Source: Cylindrodendrum hubeiense | Taxonomy: Eukaryota > Ascomycota > Sordariomycetes > Hypocreales > Nectriaceae | Reading direction: 5' to 3' | NCBI GenBank assembly: GCA_014621425.1 | Contig: JAANBB010000328.1 | Coordinates: 2,640 to 46,759 of the forward strand | Length of the DNA: 44,120 nucleotides | Part shown: positions 40,957 through 44,120 of the stretch, piece by piece | Layout: the number at the start of each line of letters is the position of its first letter | Numbering within the stretch: the first letter of the stretch is position 1 | Made by a program: the position numbers and the translations under genes | The notes under the pieces: model-generated | The model's database searches: none | What the model saw: the letters and a program-made list of their open reading frames with translations, nothing else | What the model was told of the DNA's origin: nothing

Positions 40957-43900
40957 GTTGGTTTAGCATGGTATGGAGGCCGGGAGTTTGGACAGGAACA
41001 TGTGATTAGGGAGTCAAATGGGCACTGCGATGATGGTTCATTTGGACTGTGGGATGTGAAGGAGATCTTCTGTGAGCTATGCTATCATTGAAGGGAAACC
41101 GACACCTGGAATGGAGGAATACCCCTTGATTATGTGTTACGTACGATGCATTAATTTCAATTCACTAGACAACTCTCAACCACGTCGTGCTTCGGTGCTT
41201 CTTGTTTGGGTGGGTTGTAGAGTGTTCTTATTGCATGACTCCGGGAACCCTTTCGTCTCTACAAGTAGAAGGCATTTCACTCCTTCAATGTGAGAATAAT
41301 GGTCTCAATCAATTCAGGCCGAGTCTTGATGCGTGAACACTCGATTGAAGTCTATCAGGCAGAAGGCTGGGCATTTTGGACTGTCTTTGCTCGGATCTAT
41401 CCGGTGACAGGGCCCTTTCACTTCCCTCAATTCCTCTCTCAATGGCGGGTTCCAAGCCATGCTAGCCTGCCTCCTCGTAGGATTGTATAGTACTGCCGTA
41501 TCAGCAAGCACAGACAGGTGTCTTACAGTGCCTCAGGATCGTCGGCATTCTTGGGGACGAGATAAGGAGCTGATAGTGTTAGGTGTATAATGCAAAAGAT
41601 GCTTTTTTAGCCACTTTTAACCCAGCCCTCTATATCAAACTTCCTGTAACGAAGTATTTAAAAAAGAAATTGACCACTCAGTGCTCACATTTCTTATCTC
41701 ACCGTTACCTCCAATAGGAAACCGCAATCAACCATGCCCTGGCGATGGTTGTGTCACCGAGGACTTGAACCACTGTGACTAACACATAGTGTTGCCCTCA
41801 CCCAGTTACGATGATTGAGACAGCAGTTTCTCACTTCGCTCGTCATACAAAGCAAACTCGCAGGTCGTCTCATCGAAAAATGTGACAAAGTCTATAACGT
41901 CATCGAGGGTGGGCTCACCAAATCATGAATGGGGTAATTTGGGTGTGGCTGTCGCATTGGTTGCCCTTGTGTGACTCTTGGTTCAGGCCGTGGCGGGGTA
42001 TTTCAACCGGCGGACGTCTAAGAACCACACATGATTGCACATTATTGCTTGTTCAGATATCCAAATCATGGAAAAGAAAGCCGAGTCTCTTGTACGAGCG
42101 CCACCTCCACAGCGAGATCCCAAATGTGAGAGGGGAGAGAGTGGTTGAGCGGTGGTAGAGGAGAGCGGGGATTCAGAGGTGAATGGGCCACACAGGGGAT
42201 GTTGTGTTGCATGCGACTTTGTTTATATGCTTTTTATCATGAATTACCATTCGTTGGTAGTTCATTACGGAGAATGGGACAATGTGGTCAACTATCATCT
42301 CTTGGTACAACGTTTGTGACGCCAGACGTCGTTGTCCAGAGCATTCAGCTGGTTGTATGAGCACCGGCAGAATAGTGGAGACGGCGTAGGCAGAGGATGG
42401 GCATCCCGATGCGGGGGGATGCGATGCGATGGGCTTCGGATGCGGCGTCGAATGAACGGACAGTTGACTCCCACGCCGGCTCATGGAAGACGGAGGCAGG
42501 GGATGGAAGTCCCCCAGGCTCCATCGCGTTCCCGTCGACAAGGGGGCGGGCAGCGCCATGGAGTCAGGCTGTGGAGGTCACGTTGACTAACAGCACCCGG
42601 GGGTTCAGACGTCTAATGAGCTTCATCAACGTTTGGTATTGTGGTCAACGGATGGCGGCGCTTGACTTTGGCTGCTCCCGTTTTGGCCGATTCGCCCCTC
42701 CGTGCGCCCGCCCAGGGTCTATGCATAGAGTATTTTGGGTTTGGCTTCACTGAGTTCCAGTTCCCGAGATGAAGGGAGTCGGGATGATTGCGTAGGAGGC
42801 ATGGCTCACCTGACCCACGGTCACGGCGCGCAATCAGGTGGCCGGGGGGAGACTGGATGATGGTCGAGGATGACGGATGGGATCTCGGTGATGGACGCTT
42901 GGGATCCAAGGCCACGGCCTACTCCAAACGGAGTAAGCTACCCTCCCTAGATGCTTCGACCTGATGCGGTCGTCGAAACGGTCGGCGCGTCCTCCTCCGG
43001 GGGGAAATGCCCAGATGGCTGGCTACCTTGGTAGACACTCTCGGTATGGACGGAGTAGTACGGAGTACATAGTACGCAATACTGGGCGTGTGGTTCATGT
43101 CATACGCCATGTCACGCCGAGGCCCCATGCCGCCGTCCATCGGCCTGGGGGAACTAGTTAATAGATACCGACCGATAGGGGACTGGGACGCAACTGACAA
43201 CCCTCTCCCTCTCCCTCGCCTCGGACCTCGTCGCCAGCCTCCGGTCTCTCCCATGAGTCCCATCTCATCTCCCCCGCCCGCCCGCCAGCGCACCAGCTCG
43301 AAGCACACCCGCGCAGTACACCCGGCCATGCCCCGAGGCGGCGAGAGCTGACCAAGTGCGAGCTCCCTCATCCATGCGCCCCTACCGCCTGCTGCGCATG
43401 TCTGACCTTGGCCGGCGCTGACCGACGCTGGAACGGACTCGAGCATTCTCGCAGCCGGGCGGTTCAACGTGCCTGACATGACGGGCTAGGCTGTGCAGAT
43501 CCGGCTCACCTCTGTCGGGGAGACGAGTAGCGAGCACCGAGTCTTCCGTGCGAAGTACATGGATGAGTGAGAGATATGATTGATGTCACATTCGTCCCCT
43601 TCATGCGTCATGGGAGGTACCTGAGGTACCCGCTGCTATCGACTGGCCAGCCGCCATGCCAGCCTCCACTGCCCGCCTTATCGCTCCGCACGCCCCCTCT
43701 CCTCAGCCAGCCAGGCGGGCGGGTGACAAAAACATGGCTGGCGTAAACCATCCCCGGCCATATACACACGCAACTTGCATCCGACAATCTAACCAAACAC
43801 GACGTGAATACCATCATATTAAACGGAAATAGAACGCATCGTAGCAGACTAAACCGTTCACATCTTACTTATAGCAAAGTCAAGCCTCGGGCGGTGGTAA

Positions 43901-44120
43901 CTGCCGGTGAGGAGGACCGCTCGGATTTGGGCGTGCCATGTTTTCTGTCACCCACCCGCTTGCCGGCCCCCCCACCATAGCATCCAACACGCCGCACATG
44001 GAGCACCCTGAGCCAGCGCCCACTGAGCCACCAGGGCGCTAGCGTCATCCAACCCAGACTACAAGTCCGCTCCAGCACATGTGGCCCCCTGCCCACCGCC
44101 GCCCTGGCCTCCCCCGTAGC
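40957..44120. other. 3.2-kb right-end region without a recognisable gene
   Basis: The first 1 kb is AT-rich (notably 41580-41720) and includes the ING gene 3' region. The part after 42300 is GC-rich, with TACGGAGTA-type words near 43049-43070. Frames of up to 186 codons on the minus strand (42919-43479) are Arg/Gly-rich by base composition and show no domain. It may belong to the promoter of a gene beyond the window. Confidence 0.45.

Noticed and set aside
41740..41790. T-loop-like word GGTTCAAGTCC on the minus strand, possible tRNA
   Set aside because: The neighbouring bases do not form the T stem, and no D or anticodon arm lies at the right distance.
43049..43070. TACGGAGTA words, also at 27099-27107, as a mobile-element end
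   Set aside because: The word is too short, has no terminal inverted repeats or target duplication nearby, and no transposase is present.
42919..43479. 186-codon minus-strand frame
   Set aside because: Arg/Gly/Ser-rich with no domain, no splice support and GC-driven composition.

Overview
This is nuclear DNA of a filamentous ascomycete. The genes carry short (46-154 bp) GT-AG introns with CTAAC/CTGAC-type branch sites, and the proteins read as Pezizomycotina. Protein flavour (Ku80, Top3, Pam18, the ING/PHD protein) points to Sordariomycetes, probably Hypocreales; the order is an inference. The first bases are ambiguous (N), so the window begins at or near a contig edge. All gene models below were spliced by hand, and in each one the exon lengths add up to an open frame.

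The left half (0.7-20.6 kb) is compact, with eleven genes in mostly divergent or convergent pairs. In order: topoisomerase III Top3 (-), an ER-type DUF1295 membrane protein (+), a Pho13-type HAD phosphatase (-), a small unknown protein (+), a TMEM205/DUF4149 membrane protein (-), the end-joining protein Ku80 (+), a Gfd2/YDR514C-like DEDDh nuclease-fold protein (+), the mitochondrial import J-protein Pam18/Tim14 (-), the pre-60S factor Rlp24 (+), a membrane-anchored TAP-like S33 alpha/beta hydrolase (+) and a DUF3602 protein (-). Most are housekeeping genes. Pam18 and Rlp24 share a 295-bp divergent promoter.

The right half (20.6-44.1 kb) is gene-poor, with only five genes: a secreted CE3-like SGNH esterase with a Ser-Asp/Ser-Thr tail, a single-finger C2H2 protein preceded by about 6.4 kb without a recognisable gene, a multi-pass membrane protein of unknown function, a small right-handed-solenoid protein resembling bacterial bactofilins, and an 848-residue ING-PHD chromatin protein of the Pho23 type. 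The spacers hold simple repeats (GT, GA, heptamers) but no transposase, rRNA or tRNA that I could support.

There is no biosynthetic cluster, CRISPR array or mobile element. The best candidates for something little described are the bactofilin-like solenoid gene, the internal RGG insertion in Top3, the frame-preserving intron inside the PHD finger of the ING protein, and the long gene-free upstream region of the C2H2 gene.
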